A stretch of DNA of 40,566 nucleotides, from contig SXUJ01000023.1 in assembly GCA_005790565.1 (NCBI GenBank), positions 1 to 40,566 of the forward strand, read 5' to 3'. Numbering within the stretch: position 1 is the stretch's first letter; each line of letters opens with the position of its first letter. The position numbers were made by a program, and so were the translations under genes. The stretch is from Planctomycetia bacterium. GTDB taxonomy: Bacteria > Planctomycetota > Phycisphaerae > Phycisphaerales > SM1A02. Below are positions 15,458-24,636 of the stretch, piece after piece. The notes under the pieces were generated by a model. That model worked only from the letters and a program-made list of their open reading frames with translations, ran no database searches and was not told the origin of the DNA.

Positions 15458-16558
15458 TCAATCCAACTTGGTTGGGGCGAGGTCGACTCTGGGCTCGGGA
15501 TAGGTCCAACTCGAAAGAAGAAGGCGAAACGGATCTGCGTCCGTCGGCATCTCTGGCCGTACCGAAGCATCTGCCCCGCCCATCGCGGCCTTGAAGTCCT
15601 CCTTCGCGCCCCGCAGCGCGCGACCTAGCTTCGACGGCGGTTTCAAGGCCGCGAAGGTCTTCCGCTTTGAGCGATACAGAATCGGAAGGAAGAAAGAGTC
15701 GACCTTGTCCGGGCGAATGCAACGCACCTCCACGCATGAACCCTCTAGCGTGAGGAGCACGATGGAATCCTGTGCCCTGAAGAGTTCCCCGTTCACCGTG
15801 CGGATCCAGCCTGCGCCGATTTCGGCATCGACCGAGAAAAGTTTGGGAAGACCGAGCTTTCGACGCGCCCACGGATCTGAGAAAATGATGAGAATCGCGG
15901 TTGCGAGCATGAGAAGCCCGACGCCGCCTTGCCAAGAGAGTCCAGCACCGCTGAAGAGACTCGTTATCCCTTCGACGAAAAACCGAACGCCTTGGAGCGC
16001 GAGAACCGCCGCGCCAAGCGCTCCGCCGGGACGGACGCTGCTCGACGCCAACGCTTCAGGCTCGGGGAGGTGACCGCGTGGAGCGAGCGAACCCACCATT
16101 TCGTCGGCACCTGCGGCGTGCACAAACGCCTCGTCGAACAGCATAACTGGGCGCGGGGAGAGCGCGAAGAGTTCCTTGTACCGATCACACTGAAGAATCT
16201 GATTGCGGCGCAGGCCTCGATGTGGCAAGAGGCGCGTAATCGGATCTGCCATCGCGCGTTCGTAGCGCCTCTTCTGATCTGCACGAGCGAGTCGGACCGC
16301 GCTGAAGATTCCCCACGCGAAGATGAGCGCCACCCACGCAAAAATGCAGAACACCATGAAACCAATCCACCAACGCCCGGAAGCGCTCCAGAGTGCGTAG
16401 CCCGCACCGATCGCGATCGCCATCCCGATCACCACCGCCAGGATGCGCAGATAGAGCCGCGACGACACCGTCCCTGGGTTGGAGATGGGCGGCGGAAGCG
16501 GCGCGATCAGAACGCCTCGGCCTTCAAAGAGAGCTTGCCACGAAGCGAGATGAATCAT
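15458..16558 (-). CDS. Membrane protein of unknown function, coupled to glyA
   Basis: This 366-residue protein has two transmembrane helices at about 34-57 and 63-88, a cytoplasmic stretch of about 90 residues with a basic start ([19 protein letters not shown]), and two more helices at about 178-200 and 207-225. The last 140 residues form a soluble domain beginning [24 protein letters not shown], with strand-rich content ([29 protein letters not shown]) resembling a PH-like or YcxB-type membrane-anchored domain; that comparison is a guess. The start overlaps the glyA stop by four bases (ATGA, 16555-16558), so it is translated by coupling. No known role with serine or glycine metabolism. Confidence 0.7.
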   Translation of the reverse strand: MIHLASWQALFEGRGVLIAPLPPPISNPGTVSSRLYLRILAVVIGMAIAIGAGYALWSASGRWWIGFMVFCIFAWVALIFAWGIFSAVRLARADQKRRYERAMADPITRLLPHRGLRRNQILQCDRYKELFALSPRPVMLFDEAFVHAAGADEMVGSLAPRGHLPEPEALASSSVRPGGALGAAVLALQGVRFFVEGITSLFSGAGLSWQGGVGLLMLATAILIIFSDPWARRKLGLPKLFSVDAEIGAGWIRTVNGELFRAQDSIVLLTLEGSCVEVRCIRPDKVDSFFLPILYRSKRKTFAALKPPSKLGRALRGAKEDFKAAMGGADASVRPEMPTDADPFRLLLSSWTYPEPRVDLAPTKLD

Positions 16559-17883
16559 GCGTGAAAGAGCGGGAAGCCACGACAGAAGTCGCGCACTTCT
16601 TCGCGCACCGTCGCTTGGACCGCCTCGTCGCCCGCCCCGCCGAGCACACGATCAATCCATTGCGCGAGCCGATCCATCTCGGTCACCTTCAGGCCGCGCG
16701 TCGTGACTGCAGGCGTGCCCAAGCGCAAACCGCTGGTGACGACCGGAGAGCGCGGGTCGTAAGGAATCCCGTTCTTGTTCACGATGATGCCGGCTCGTTC
16801 AAGCCACTTCTCCGCGTCCGCGCCCGTGAGGTCCGCCGATCGTGTGCGAAGGTCAACGAGCATGAGATGATTGTCGGTGCCGCCCGAACAAATGCGATAT
16901 CCCCGCCTCTGCAGTGCGCTCGCGAGTGCCTGCGCATTCTCCACGACCTGTGCGCAATACGCCTTGAACGCCGGCTGCAACGCTTCTTGAAACGCGACGG
17001 CCTTTGCGCCGATCACATGCATGAGCGGACCGCCTTGGGAGCCTGGAAAAACCTTTCGATCGACCTTCTTCGCGATCTCTTCGTCATTGGTCAGAATCAA
17101 TCCACCGCGGGGACCTCGCAGCGTCTTGTGGGTCGTGGTCGTCACAATGTGCGCATGGGGAAACGGCGACGGATGAACACCCGTGGCCACGAGCCCCGCA
17201 ATGTGCGCGATGTCCGCCATGACGAACGCACCAACCTCATCCGCGATGGCGCGAAAACGCGCAAAGTCGATCACGCGAGAATACGCGGAGTACCCACAGA
17301 TGATCATCTTGGGCTTGGTTTCCCGAGCAATGCGCGCAATCTCGTCGAAGTTGAGCCGCTCCGTGGTTGGATCGAGGTCGTACTCCGCGATCTTGAAGTA
17401 GGTTCCGCTGAAGTTGACCTTGAGGCCGTGCGAAAGATGCCCGCCCGACTTGATGGGAAGTGAAAGAATCGTGTCCCCCGGATCGCACATCGCCATGAAT
17501 GCCGCGAGGTTTGCATTCGCGCCGCAATGTGGTTGCACATTCGCGAATCGGCATCCGAAGAGTTGCTTGGCTCGATCGCGCGCGAGGTCTTCCACGCGAT
17601 CATGAAACTCGCATCCGCCGTAGTAGCGCTTGCCGGGATACCCCTCGGCATACTTGTTCGTCAACCACGAGCCCACCGCATGCATCACCGTGGTCGAAAC
17701 ATGATTCTCGCTCGCGATGAGTTCGAGAGTGCTCGATTGCCGCACCGCCTCGAGCGCGTAGCACTCCGCAATCTGCGGATCCGAGCGGCCGAGGAGCGCC
17801 AGCAACTGCACCGACATTGGGTCAAGCGGTGTTTCGCTTGCGCTAGAGGCGGCCGTGGCGCAGGAGGATGCAGCGGAGTTCAT
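16555..17883 (-). CDS. glyA: Serine hydroxymethyltransferase
   Basis: This 442-residue PLP enzyme interconverts serine plus tetrahydrofolate with glycine plus 5,10-methylene-tetrahydrofolate, the main one-carbon entry. It shows [12 protein letters not shown] (residues about 50-61), [17 protein letters not shown], the PLP-contact [11 protein letters not shown] (about 222-232) and the Schiff-base lysine Lys253 in [14 protein letters not shown]. The C-terminal [13 protein letters not shown] substrate-binding arginine block is intact. The start MNSAASSC (17883) is preferred over an upstream in-frame codon because a TATCAT box ends 7 bases before it. The N-terminus is about 20 residues longer than in E. 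coli GlyA. The downstream membrane-protein gene is coupled to it. Confidence 0.96.
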   Translation of the reverse strand: MNSAASSCATAASSASETPLDPMSVQLLALLGRSDPQIAECYALEAVRQSSTLELIASENHVSTTVMHAVGSWLTNKYAEGYPGKRYYGGCEFHDRVEDLARDRAKQLFGCRFANVQPHCGANANLAAFMAMCDPGDTILSLPIKSGGHLSHGLKVNFSGTYFKIAEYDLDPTTERLNFDEIARIARETKPKMIICGYSAYSRVIDFARFRAIADEVGAFVMADIAHIAGLVATGVHPSPFPHAHIVTTTTHKTLRGPRGGLILTNDEEIAKKVDRKVFPGSQGGPLMHVIGAKAVAFQEALQPAFKAYCAQVVENAQALASALQRRGYRICSGGTDNHLMLVDLRTRSADLTGADAEKWLERAGIIVNKNGIPYDPRSPVVTSGLRLGTPAVTTRGLKVTEMDRLAQWIDRVLGGAGDEAVQATVREEVRDFCRGFPLFHA

Positions 17884-17890
17884 GACAGCG

Positions 17891-17896
17891 ATGATA
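17891..17896 (-). promoter_or_regulatory. TATCAT -10 box, leaderless start predicted
   Basis: On the minus strand TATCAT ends 7 bases before the glyA ATG at 17883. It lies back to back with the ogt -10 box at 17915-17920. Confidence 0.5.
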
Positions 17897-17914
17897 ATGC
17901 ACACGCGATCCGGT

Positions 17915-17920
17915 TACGCT
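17915..17920 (+). promoter_or_regulatory. TACGCT -10 box, leaderless start predicted
   Basis: TACGCT ends 6 bases before the ATG at 17927 of the alkyltransferase gene and supports that start over upstream in-frame Met codons. Confidence 0.45.
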
Positions 17921-17926
17921 TTCGAT

Positions 17927-18460
17927 ATGTCCGCCGCCCGCAAACGCTCGCGAGTTCCCGCGCCCGCTGCCCCAGTTCGAACGCCGTGGGGGCCACTGGT
18001 TGTGTTCAGGCGCGCAGACGGTTCGCTCAGTCTTGAATGGAGCCTCCGAGGAGTTACGCTCAATCAAACTTGGACGCGCGCTGGAGGGAGCGAAGCGGAG
18101 AGACTTCTCGCCGCCGCAACCGCGCACTTGCGCGGCAAGGAAAGTGCTGCTGCAAAGATCCCAACCCCAGCGGGGACGCCGTTTCAAGTCGCGGTTTGGA
18201 ATGCATGCCGGAGCATTCCTCGAGGAGAGACCCGCACCTATGGTTGGATCGCAAAGCAACTGGGTCGATCGCCTATGGCATGCCGCGCGGTGGGACAGGC
18301 GATGAAGCGAAACCCGTTGCCAGTGATCGTCCCCTGCCATCGCGTCGTTGCTGCCGATGGGCTCGGCGGATTCGCGGGCGCAACCGAAGGCGCCCTCTGC
18401 AGGCTCAAACGCGGGCTGCTTGAACTCGAATCCGCAGCAAACGCTCGTCAGAAGCGGTGA
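17927..18460 (+). CDS. ogt: Methylated-DNA--protein-cysteine methyltransferase
   Basis: This 177-residue suicide repair protein moves the alkyl group from O6-methylguanine to its own cysteine. The C-terminal domain is complete: GTPFQVAVWNACRSIPRGETRTYGWIA (residues about 83-109), the helix-turn-helix RAVGQAMKRNPLPVIVPCHRVV with acceptor Cys137, and the closing GGFAGATEGALCRLKRGLL. The N-terminal domain is short and basic. The start is set at 17927 because the -10 box TACGCT ends 6 bases before it and the upstream sequence is not conserved-looking. It is divergent from glyA with 43 bases between the start codons. The gene could equally be named for the Ada C-terminal class; Ogt is the safer name. 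Confidence 0.92.
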   Translation: MSAARKRSRVPAPAAPVRTPWGPLVVFRRADGSLSLEWSLRGVTLNQTWTRAGGSEAERLLAAATAHLRGKESAAAKIPTPAGTPFQVAVWNACRSIPRGETRTYGWIAKQLGRSPMACRAVGQAMKRNPLPVIVPCHRVVAADGLGGFAGATEGALCRLKRGLLELESAANARQKR

Positions 18461-18632
18461 AGTCCACGCTTGGGATTGCCGATCTTGTCCATCCCGTCGC
18501 CTGCCCGCCAAGGCGTGGTGCACGATGGCGAGACGCGCTGCGTGCACCCGACTGGCGACAAGTTTGGATACAGTCCCACGCCCCACTTCGCACGCCACTC
18601 GAACTCAATCCGCTTGCTTGGAGATCTCTCGC
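18461..18632 (+). other. Short intergenic region before ugd
   Basis: These 172 bases hold no gene, clear hairpin or strong promoter. GGAG (about 18620-18623) serves as the ribosome binding site of the downstream dehydrogenase. Confidence 0.5.
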
Positions 18633-19964
18633 ATGAAGCTCACGATGGTTGGAACCGGATATGTTGGACTTGTCACCGGCGCATGCTTCGCGGAGACGGG
18701 CAATCATGTGCTGTGCCTCGATGTCGACGCGCGAAAGGTCGCGATGCTCAAACGAGGCGAGAGCCCAATCTATGAGCCCGGGCTCTCGGAGATGATCCAA
18801 CGCAACGCGACCGCTGGACGATTGCATTTCACGACCGACAAACTCGAAGCGTATCGGCACGCGGATGTGATCTTCATCTGCGTCGGAACCCCAAGCGACG
18901 AGGACGGAAGTGCTGATCTTCAGTATGTGCTCGCGGTCGCGAGCGACATTGCCGACGCGCTCGAGACGCTCGGGGAGGCTGCGGCACCACGAACAATTGT
19001 CGTGAAGAGCACGGTTCCGGTTGGAACGAGTCACAAAGTTCGTGACCTTATCCGCTCCAAGACCAAGGTATCGTTTTCCATCGCCGACAACCCCGAGTTC
19101 CTGAAGGAAGGCGATGCGATCAATGACTTCATGAAGCCCGATCGCGTGGTGTGTGGCGTGGAGAGCGAGCACGCGAGCGAGACCATGCGCGCTCTCTACG
19201 AGCCATTCGTGCGCCAAGGCAACCCGATTTTCCTCATGGATGTGCGGAGCGCGGAGATGGTGAAGTACTCCTCCAACGCGATGCTTGCGTGCAAGATTTC
19301 CTTTATCAATGAGATGGCGAATCTCTGCGAGAGATACGGCGCCGATGTCAACAGCGTTCGCGAAGGCATGTGCGCCGACAAGCGCATCGGAAATCAATTC
19401 CTTTATCCAGGCCTTGGTTACGGCGGCTCTTGCTTTCCCAAAGACACGCTCGCGGTCGTTTCAATGGGGCGTGAAGTCGGGTTTGATTGTGAACTCAACG
19501 CTTCTGTCCATCGAGTGAACCAAGCGCAGCGCGGTCACTTTTGGTCCAAGATTGAAGGCGCGTTTGGGGGCAAGTTGGCTGGCAAGCGACTCGCGTTCTG
19601 GGGGGTCGCCTTCAAGCCTCGGACCGATGACATTCGCGAGGCGCCCGCCATCGCCCTGATGCAAAGGGCGTTGAAGGCTGGGGCGACAGTGACCGCGTTC
19701 GACCCCGTCGCGCTCGAAAACCTCGGCAAGGAGATGCCTCAGATTCAGCAGGCCGCCGACATGTACGCCGCCCTTGAAGGCGCCGACGCATTGGTCATCG
19801 CCACAGAGTGGGCGGAGTTCCGTTCACCGGATTGGGAGTGGGTTTCCAAACTCCTGCCATCCAAGCTGATCTTCGACGGTCGAAATCTTTACCGAAGCAG
19901 TGCCATGGAACAGTTAGGATTCTCGTACTACTCGGTGGGCCGCGCGCCTGTTCGACCCCGCTAA
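18633..19964 (+). CDS. ugd: UDP-glucose 6-dehydrogenase
   Basis: This 443-residue enzyme oxidises UDP-glucose to UDP-glucuronate with two NAD+, feeding capsule, exopolysaccharide or lipid glycan synthesis. The N-terminal Rossmann motif is GTGYVGLVTGACFAE (residues 7-21), followed by VGTPSDEDGSADL, STVPVGTS and NPEFLKEGDAINDFMKPDRVV. The catalytic Cys267 sits in GLGYGGSCFPKD. The C-terminal UDP-binding domain contains WGVAFKPRTDDIREAPA. All are canonical and length is normal. The start at 18633 has GGAG upstream. The FHA gene follows after 33 bases on the same strand. The neighbouring genes do not form a polysaccharide cluster. Confidence 0.96.
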   Translation: MKLTMVGTGYVGLVTGACFAETGNHVLCLDVDARKVAMLKRGESPIYEPGLSEMIQRNATAGRLHFTTDKLEAYRHADVIFICVGTPSDEDGSADLQYVLAVASDIADALETLGEAAAPRTIVVKSTVPVGTSHKVRDLIRSKTKVSFSIADNPEFLKEGDAINDFMKPDRVVCGVESEHASETMRALYEPFVRQGNPIFLMDVRSAEMVKYSSNAMLACKISFINEMANLCERYGADVNSVREGMCADKRIGNQFLYPGLGYGGSCFPKDTLAVVSMGREVGFDCELNASVHRVNQAQRGHFWSKIEGAFGGKLAGKRLAFWGVAFKPRTDDIREAPAIALMQRALKAGATVTAFDPVALENLGKEMPQIQQAADMYAALEGADALVIATEWAEFRSPDWEWVSKLLPSKLIFDGRNLYRSSAMEQLGFSYYSVGRAPVRPR

Positions 19965-19997
19965 CTCAGTCAACGCCTCCGACTTGAAGGGCGTGCC

Positions 19998-20816
19998 GTG
20001 GCAGACTTACTGATCAGTACTCCCGACGGAACTCTCCTGCACCAGTGCCGGATTGACCCTGCACGGACCTATTGGATTGGACGAAGCCCCAAGTGCGACA
20101 TCGTGCTGAACGCCCCATCGATCAGCCGTCGACACCTCGTGCTCTGTTGCCACCTCGGCGTGTGGCGAGCACTCGATGCCGGGTCCCAGGATGGCTTGCA
20201 CACTGGAAACGGCGACTGCCGAGTCGCTCAACTCTCTGTCGAATCATGGGTTAGGATCGGTGGCGCCGTACTCTGGCTTCGACAGCCAGAACCAGAAATC
20301 GGGCAACTCATTCGCGCCGTCGCGCCCAAGTCGCGACCGATTCAACTGTTCAGCGATGAACTGTGTGGGCTTTCGTCTTCGCCCGACTCCCTCAGCACCG
20401 AACCGATCGAAGAACCGCCAGCGCGCCCGATGCTCATCATCACGAACGCTTCGGGTGGCGTGGAACTGGTTGCTGACCTGAGTGCGACGGCCGGTCGACT
20501 CGTCATTGGTAGCGCGTCGACTTGTGACATTGTCGTCGCCGATGACTCGGTCGCCCTGATCCACGCCGTGCTCGTTCGTGGGAGCAGAAGTTGGTCGCTC
20601 CTTGATGCCGGAGGCGGCGTGTTTGCGTCGGGAAAGAAGTGGCCACGCAAGCGCCTCGACGATGAGGCCTCTGCCTCGATTGGAGTTTTCTCCATCGCCA
20701 TCCGAACCCCGAAGACGCCGTGTTCGACCGTGCCGTTCGTCCCGCCCGCGACCGTCCCCACGCAGCCGAGTGCGTTTCTTGAAGATACCCACGACGAAGA
20801 TGACGAGCGCGACTAA
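19998..20816 (+). CDS. Double FHA-domain protein
   Basis: This 272-residue cytoplasmic protein has two forkhead-associated (phosphothreonine-binding) domains. The first (residues about 20-90) has WIGRSPKCDIVL, the core SISRRH (Arg/Ser/His phosphate contacts) and DAGSQDG in place of the usual NGT turn. The second (about 160-235) has VIGSASTCDIVVADDSVALIHA and is weaker: it lacks the Arg of GR and the SxxH spacing is altered. The start is GTG at 19998 with AAGGG seven bases upstream. The C-terminus is Pro/Ser-rich and then acidic (EDTHDEDDERD). No Ser/Thr kinase is encoded nearby. It may be a scaffold reading phosphorylation, partner unknown. Confidence 0.85.
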   Translation: MADLLISTPDGTLLHQCRIDPARTYWIGRSPKCDIVLNAPSISRRHLVLCCHLGVWRALDAGSQDGLHTGNGDCRVAQLSVESWVRIGGAVLWLRQPEPEIGQLIRAVAPKSRPIQLFSDELCGLSSSPDSLSTEPIEEPPARPMLIITNASGGVELVADLSATAGRLVIGSASTCDIVVADDSVALIHAVLVRGSRSWSLLDAGGGVFASGKKWPRKRLDDEASASIGVFSIAIRTPKTPCSTVPFVPPATVPTQPSAFLEDTHDEDDERD

Positions 20817-20927
20817 AGGACCGCCGAAGTCTCAATCTGTCTCGCGCGACTCCAAAACTCCTCAATTTGAGTGGTTTTTGGCAGGCGGAAGAAAACATCA
20901 AAAAACTGCGTGTTTCTCTGCATTCTC

Positions 20928-20956
20928 TTGCGCGAGTGTGTAGATATCGCTATTTT
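20928..20956 (+). promoter_or_regulatory. Possible promoter of the HU gene
   Basis: TTGCGC (20928-20933) and TATTTT (20951-20956) are spaced 17 bases within an AT-rich stretch (20868-20980) that stands out from its GC-rich surroundings. It predicts a leader of about 50 bases. Confidence 0.35.
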
Positions 20957-21015
20957 TCCCGTGTATTCGACAGGTATGGATCCTGTCACTTCGCCACTTG
21001 AAAGGACTCCCCAGT

Positions 21016-21348
21016 ATGGCCACGAAACTGAAAGTTACCCCCGCCACCAAGACTCGCACCAAGGGCTCCATCTATTCGGAGATCGCCGCTCACACCGGAC
21101 TCACTCGCAAGCAAGTTGTTGCAGCGTTTGACATCCTCACCACGATGATCACCTCGGATCTCGGCAAGAAGGGCTGCGGCACCTTCAACCTCTTCGGTCT
21201 CGCAAAGATGCGTACCGTTGCGAAGCCAGCGACCAAGGCACGCAAGGGCATCAACCCATTCACCGGTCAAGAGCAAACCTTCAAGGCGAAGCCAGCGAGC
21301 CGCAAGGTTCGCATTCGCGCGATGAAGGGTCTCAACGAAGCCGTCTGA
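21016..21348 (+). CDS. HU-family nucleoid protein
   Basis: This 110-residue basic protein of the HU/IHF (bacterial histone-like) family would bend and compact DNA as a dimer. It shows the N-terminal helices (KGSIYSEIAAHTGLTRKQVVAAFDIL, residues about 16-41), the GCGTFNLFGLAKMRTVAKPATKARKGINPFTGQ arm (about 55-88) with the conserved NPxTG turn as NPFTG that intercalates DNA, and the closing RKVRIRAMKGLNEAV. A Lys/Thr-rich extension precedes the fold, making it about 20 residues longer than E. coli HU. The start is the ATG at 21016 with GAAAGGA upstream. A strong bidirectional-looking hairpin follows. Confidence 0.92.
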   Translation: MATKLKVTPATKTRTKGSIYSEIAAHTGLTRKQVVAAFDILTTMITSDLGKKGCGTFNLFGLAKMRTVAKPATKARKGINPFTGQEQTFKAKPASRKVRIRAMKGLNEAV

Positions 21349-21384
21349 TCGCACACGCGATCTCGACTGAATCTTGAAACATTC

Positions 21385-21426
21385 AACGAGCCCTGCACGA
21401 TGATTCGTGCTGGGCTCGTTGCGTTT
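21385..21426 (+). terminator. Terminator hairpin after the HU gene
   Basis: AACGAGCCC (21385-21393) pairs with GGGCTCGTT (21412-21420). After a T-T mismatch, GCACGA (21395-21400) pairs with TCGTGC (21405-21410) around a TGAT loop, followed by GCGTTTT. It lies between convergent HU and murQ genes and may serve both. Confidence 0.8.
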
Positions 21427-21438
21427 TGCTCCACTTCC

Positions 21439-22347
21439 TCAACTCTCCAAGCACGCGCGCAACTGCCCATGCGCCGCGAGTAATCGCGCATCCGCTGCTT
21501 CACGCGTACACGCATGCGTTCGCATGACGACCGCGTGCTTGAGCGAACCTTCTGCATCGCGAAGTGCCTCACGTGCCGCGAGCGGAGAGTCGGTCGGAAA
21601 AAACTCCCGATAGATTCGCATCGCGCGATCGATGAGTTTGTCGTTCGTCGCCGCAAGATCCACCATGAGATTGCCAAAGACTTTTCCGCGCTGCACAAAG
21701 AGAGCAGTGCTGATTGCGTTGAGCGCGATCTTCGTCGCCGTACCTGCTTTGAGTCGCGTCGATCCTGTCAACACTTCGGCGCCGGTCGAAAGGACAAGCC
21801 AATGGTCACAGTATTCCGGTTGCGCGTGGCCGGAACAGGTGAGAAACGCCGTCGTCGCGCCTCGGAGTTTCGCCAAGCGAAGCGCGCCGAGCACATAGGG
21901 CGTTGTTCCACCCGCGGCGATACCGACGAACGCGTCCTTCTTACACACCGCAAGTCGTTCGAATTCGATGGCGATGCCATTGGGATCATCCTCCATCCCC
22001 TCACTCGACTTTCGAAGAGCACCATCTCCGCCCGCCATGATGCCAACCACCTGCGAGGGATCGCTCCGAAAGGTGGGTGGGCATTCACTTGCATCAAGCA
22101 CGCCTAGCCGCCCTGAAGTTCCGGCGCCTGCGTAGAGCAATCGCCCGCCCATCGCAAGCTTCGCCGTCGCCGCATCGACAAACCGCGCAATCGACTCCGC
22201 GCACGCTTCCACTGCTTCAACTGCGGCATGCTGATCGTGCGCAAGAAGGGTGACGAGTTCGAGCGAACTCATCGCGTCAAGTGCCCCAGACTGTGCATGT
22301 CGTGCTTCGGTCGCGATATGCGCGCGATTGGGAGGCAGCGAACTCAT
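21439..22347 (-). CDS. murQ: N-acetylmuramic acid 6-phosphate etherase
   Basis: This 302-residue SIS-domain enzyme cleaves the lactyl ether of MurNAc-6-phosphate to give GlcNAc-6-phosphate and D-lactate in peptidoglycan recycling. It shows GRLLYAGAGTSGRLGVLDASECPPTF (sugar-phosphate binding, residues about 70-95), GIMAGGDGALRKSSEGMEDDP with the catalytic acidic residues, VGIAAGGTTPYVLGAL and the STRLKAGTATKIALNAIST helix. Length is normal. Its start codon overlaps the stop of the DPP-IV-like peptidase gene (ATGA, 22344-22347), so it is the last gene of a four-gene minus-strand unit. No MurNAc kinase (AnmK, AmgK or MurK) or MurP transporter is seen here. Confidence 0.94.
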   Translation of the reverse strand: MSSLPPNRAHIATEARHAQSGALDAMSSLELVTLLAHDQHAAVEAVEACAESIARFVDAATAKLAMGGRLLYAGAGTSGRLGVLDASECPPTFRSDPSQVVGIMAGGDGALRKSSEGMEDDPNGIAIEFERLAVCKKDAFVGIAAGGTTPYVLGALRLAKLRGATTAFLTCSGHAQPEYCDHWLVLSTGAEVLTGSTRLKAGTATKIALNAISTALFVQRGKVFGNLMVDLAATNDKLIDRAMRIYREFFPTDSPLAAREALRDAEGSLKHAVVMRTHACTREAADARLLAAHGQLRACLES

Positions 22348-24614
22348 GCGCCGCCTGCCGCTCTGTCTGCCGACGCCGGCGCACTCTCTTGGGTTGGTGG
22401 GTCCAGATGCGTCCAACCGGTTGGCTCTGGTTTCAGTGCATCCACGAGAAAGCTCCACTTCACACTCTCGACTGCGGGCGACCAAATGCCATGCTCGGAA
22501 TTCGCGAAGCACATCATCGCGAAGGGGCGGTTGATCGATTGCAGCGCATTGGCGAGCTCGAAGGTGTTCGCGGGATGCACATTGTCGTCCACCATCCCGT
22601 GCAGCAGCAGCAACTTGCCCTTCAGGTTGTTGGCGTGCTTCACACAACTGCCAAGGTCGTATCCACTCTCGTTCTCATGTGGCTGCCGCATGTATCGCTC
22701 GGTATAAATCGAGTCGTAATTGCGCCAATCCGTCACCGGCGCACCCGCGACGGCTGCGACAAAGACTTCCGGATGTCGGATGAGGCAAATCGCCGACATG
22801 TACCCGCCGTAACTGTGGCCAGTGATCCCGATGCGCTTGCCGTCCACATACGAGCGGTCAGCGGCGAGGAAGGATGCGGCAGCCGCTTGATCGTCCGCAT
22901 CGGGACCACCCAGCGCGAGATAGGTCGCCGTTTCGAAGGCCTTGCCACGACCGGGCGTGCCGCGGTTGTCCACGCGAGCAATCAGAAAACCAAGCGCTGT
23001 GTGCGGATTGCATGGCCGCCACTCGTCCTTCACCAACTGAATCGTCGGCCCTCCGTAGGTGTCGATGACAAGTGGATAGGACTTCGCTTCATCAAAGTTC
23101 GGCGGAAAGAACAACTCTCCGTAGAGATCCGTTACTCCATCAGCGGCCTTACAGGTGAAGAGTTCGCTCGGGCGAATACCCTCAGCGGCAAGGACGGAGT
23201 CCACGCCCACCGCGAGTGTCGCGACGAGGCCCGCACGCTCCCCGCTGCGCAGATAGACGAGCGTTCTTGGCGGAACCGAGTGCGACTCCGCCGTCGCGAC
23301 AACCGACTCGCCATTCGGCGCGATCCGAAAATCGGAATGGCTCAGTGCCTCGGTCGTTACTCTCGTGCCACCACCGCCGCTGAGTTTCGCAACATGCAGT
23401 TGCGGCTGCACCGGATTCGCGCCGCTCGCTGCGGTGTACCAAAGATCGCCATGCTTCTCGTCGAGAAGCACAACTTCAAGCGCCGGGAACTCATTGCGCG
23501 TCACTTCGATAATCGAGTTGTCCTTGAGTGAGCGGATCTCGAAATTCTTGAAGCCATTCGCTTCCGTCTCAAAGAGAAAGTGCACGCCGTCGTCGAGGAA
23601 TCGCACGAGCGGACTGTTTTCCTGCCACGCCTCCTGCGATGCACGAACAACCACGCGCGTCGCGCCAGTCTTGGGATTCGCCGCGAGAATCTCGACCCAA
23701 TCTTGTCGTCGAGGCGCACGATTGAAAAGCAACTCACTCCCATCGGGCGACCAGCGCACATTGAAGATGTACGCCGGCGCGCCATCCGAAAGCGTGGTGT
23801 CGACCGTCGTCGTCGTCTCGCTCGCAAGGTCGTAGATCAGAATCTGCGCCGTGGGATTCGGCTCTCCCGGCTTAGGGTAGGCCTCGGAGAGCAGGCTCGA
23901 ACGAGTGCTCGACAATCCGCCGAGCAACCAGTAGTCCTTCACCTGCGATTCATCGAACCGATAGAACGCGAGCTTGCTCGAATCGGGAGACCACCACATC
24001 GCTGTCGTCTGATCGAGTTCCTCGCCGTACACCCAACTCGCAGTGCCGTACTTGATGCGCGCGCTGCCGCCATCCTGCGTGATGCGCTTCGCCTTTGGTT
24101 CCTCACCTGAAACCGGCGCGCGTTCCGTTTGCGAGGCCGCGCGCGGGCGATCTCCCTTCGCACGATCGCGCTTGGGCTTCGCAGGCGCGGAGCCGGAGGG
24201 CCGCAACACAACATTGCCGTCGACGCTTGCCGCGACCATCGTCCCATCTGGCGACAACTCCTCTGCAACCTGTCGGCCGCGTGCGGCGCGTTTACTTCCC
24301 GCCGGCGGATGGTCGACGAGTGGACCGTAGCCGTCTTTCGGATGCCCTGAAGGCGAAATCTCTCCACTCGTGAGATCCACGCGGTACCAAGCACCGTCTT
24401 TCTCGAAGAAAATGGACGGTCCCGCGATTGGGTAGAGGACGCTCCCAATGCTGCCGCCAGTCCCTGCACCGCTCGCGATTTGTGAGAGCCGACGCATGTC
24501 CTTTGCGCCCGCGAGATGCTGCATGGGCGTGTAGGTTTGCGCCGACACGTGCGATGAAGCGGTCCATGCGAACACGAGAGCGACCGCGCTGCGGAGCAAG
24601 GAAGAGCGACTCAT
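22344..24614 (-). CDS. Secreted DPP-IV-like prolyl peptidase (S9B)
   Basis: This 756-residue exported serine peptidase has a signal peptide at residues 1-25 (ending SHVSA). The beta-propeller domain (about 60-480) contains SWVYGEELDQTTAMWWSPD. Its Glu198-Glu199 pair corresponds to the double Glu that anchors the substrate N-terminus in dipeptidyl peptidase IV. The C-terminal hydrolase domain has TYGGPTIQ (oxyanion region), GHSYGGYM with nucleophile Ser601, HGMVDDNVHP with the acid at Asp676/677, and His708 in SEHGIW. It should remove dipeptides after Pro or Ala outside the cytoplasm. A lysine/arginine-rich insert lies at about 145-175. A TACGCT box ends 7 bases before the start. murQ is coupled to its stop codon. 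Confidence 0.93.
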   Translation of the reverse strand: MSRSSLLRSAVALVFAWTASSHVSAQTYTPMQHLAGAKDMRRLSQIASGAGTGGSIGSVLYPIAGPSIFFEKDGAWYRVDLTSGEISPSGHPKDGYGPLVDHPPAGSKRAARGRQVAEELSPDGTMVAASVDGNVVLRPSGSAPAKPKRDRAKGDRPRAASQTERAPVSGEEPKAKRITQDGGSARIKYGTASWVYGEELDQTTAMWWSPDSSKLAFYRFDESQVKDYWLLGGLSSTRSSLLSEAYPKPGEPNPTAQILIYDLASETTTTVDTTLSDGAPAYIFNVRWSPDGSELLFNRAPRRQDWVEILAANPKTGATRVVVRASQEAWQENSPLVRFLDDGVHFLFETEANGFKNFEIRSLKDNSIIEVTRNEFPALEVVLLDEKHGDLWYTAASGANPVQPQLHVAKLSGGGGTRVTTEALSHSDFRIAPNGESVVATAESHSVPPRTLVYLRSGERAGLVATLAVGVDSVLAAEGIRPSELFTCKAADGVTDLYGELFFPPNFDEAKSYPLVIDTYGGPTIQLVKDEWRPCNPHTALGFLIARVDNRGTPGRGKAFETATYLALGGPDADDQAAAASFLAADRSYVDGKRIGITGHSYGGYMSAICLIRHPEVFVAAVAGAPVTDWRNYDSIYTERYMRQPHENESGYDLGSCVKHANNLKGKLLLLHGMVDDNVHPANTFELANALQSINRPFAMMCFANSEHGIWSPAVESVKWSFLVDALKPEPTGWTHLDPPTQESAPASADRAAGGA

Positions 24615-24621
24615 GCGCACA

Positions 24622-24627
24622 AGCGTA
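24622..24627 (-). promoter_or_regulatory. TACGCT -10 box inside the murQ operon
   Basis: On the minus strand TACGCT ends 7 bases before the peptidase ATG at 24614, so the peptidase and murQ could also be expressed as a leaderless sub-unit of the operon. Confidence 0.4.
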
Positions 24628-24636
24628 CCGCAGTAC

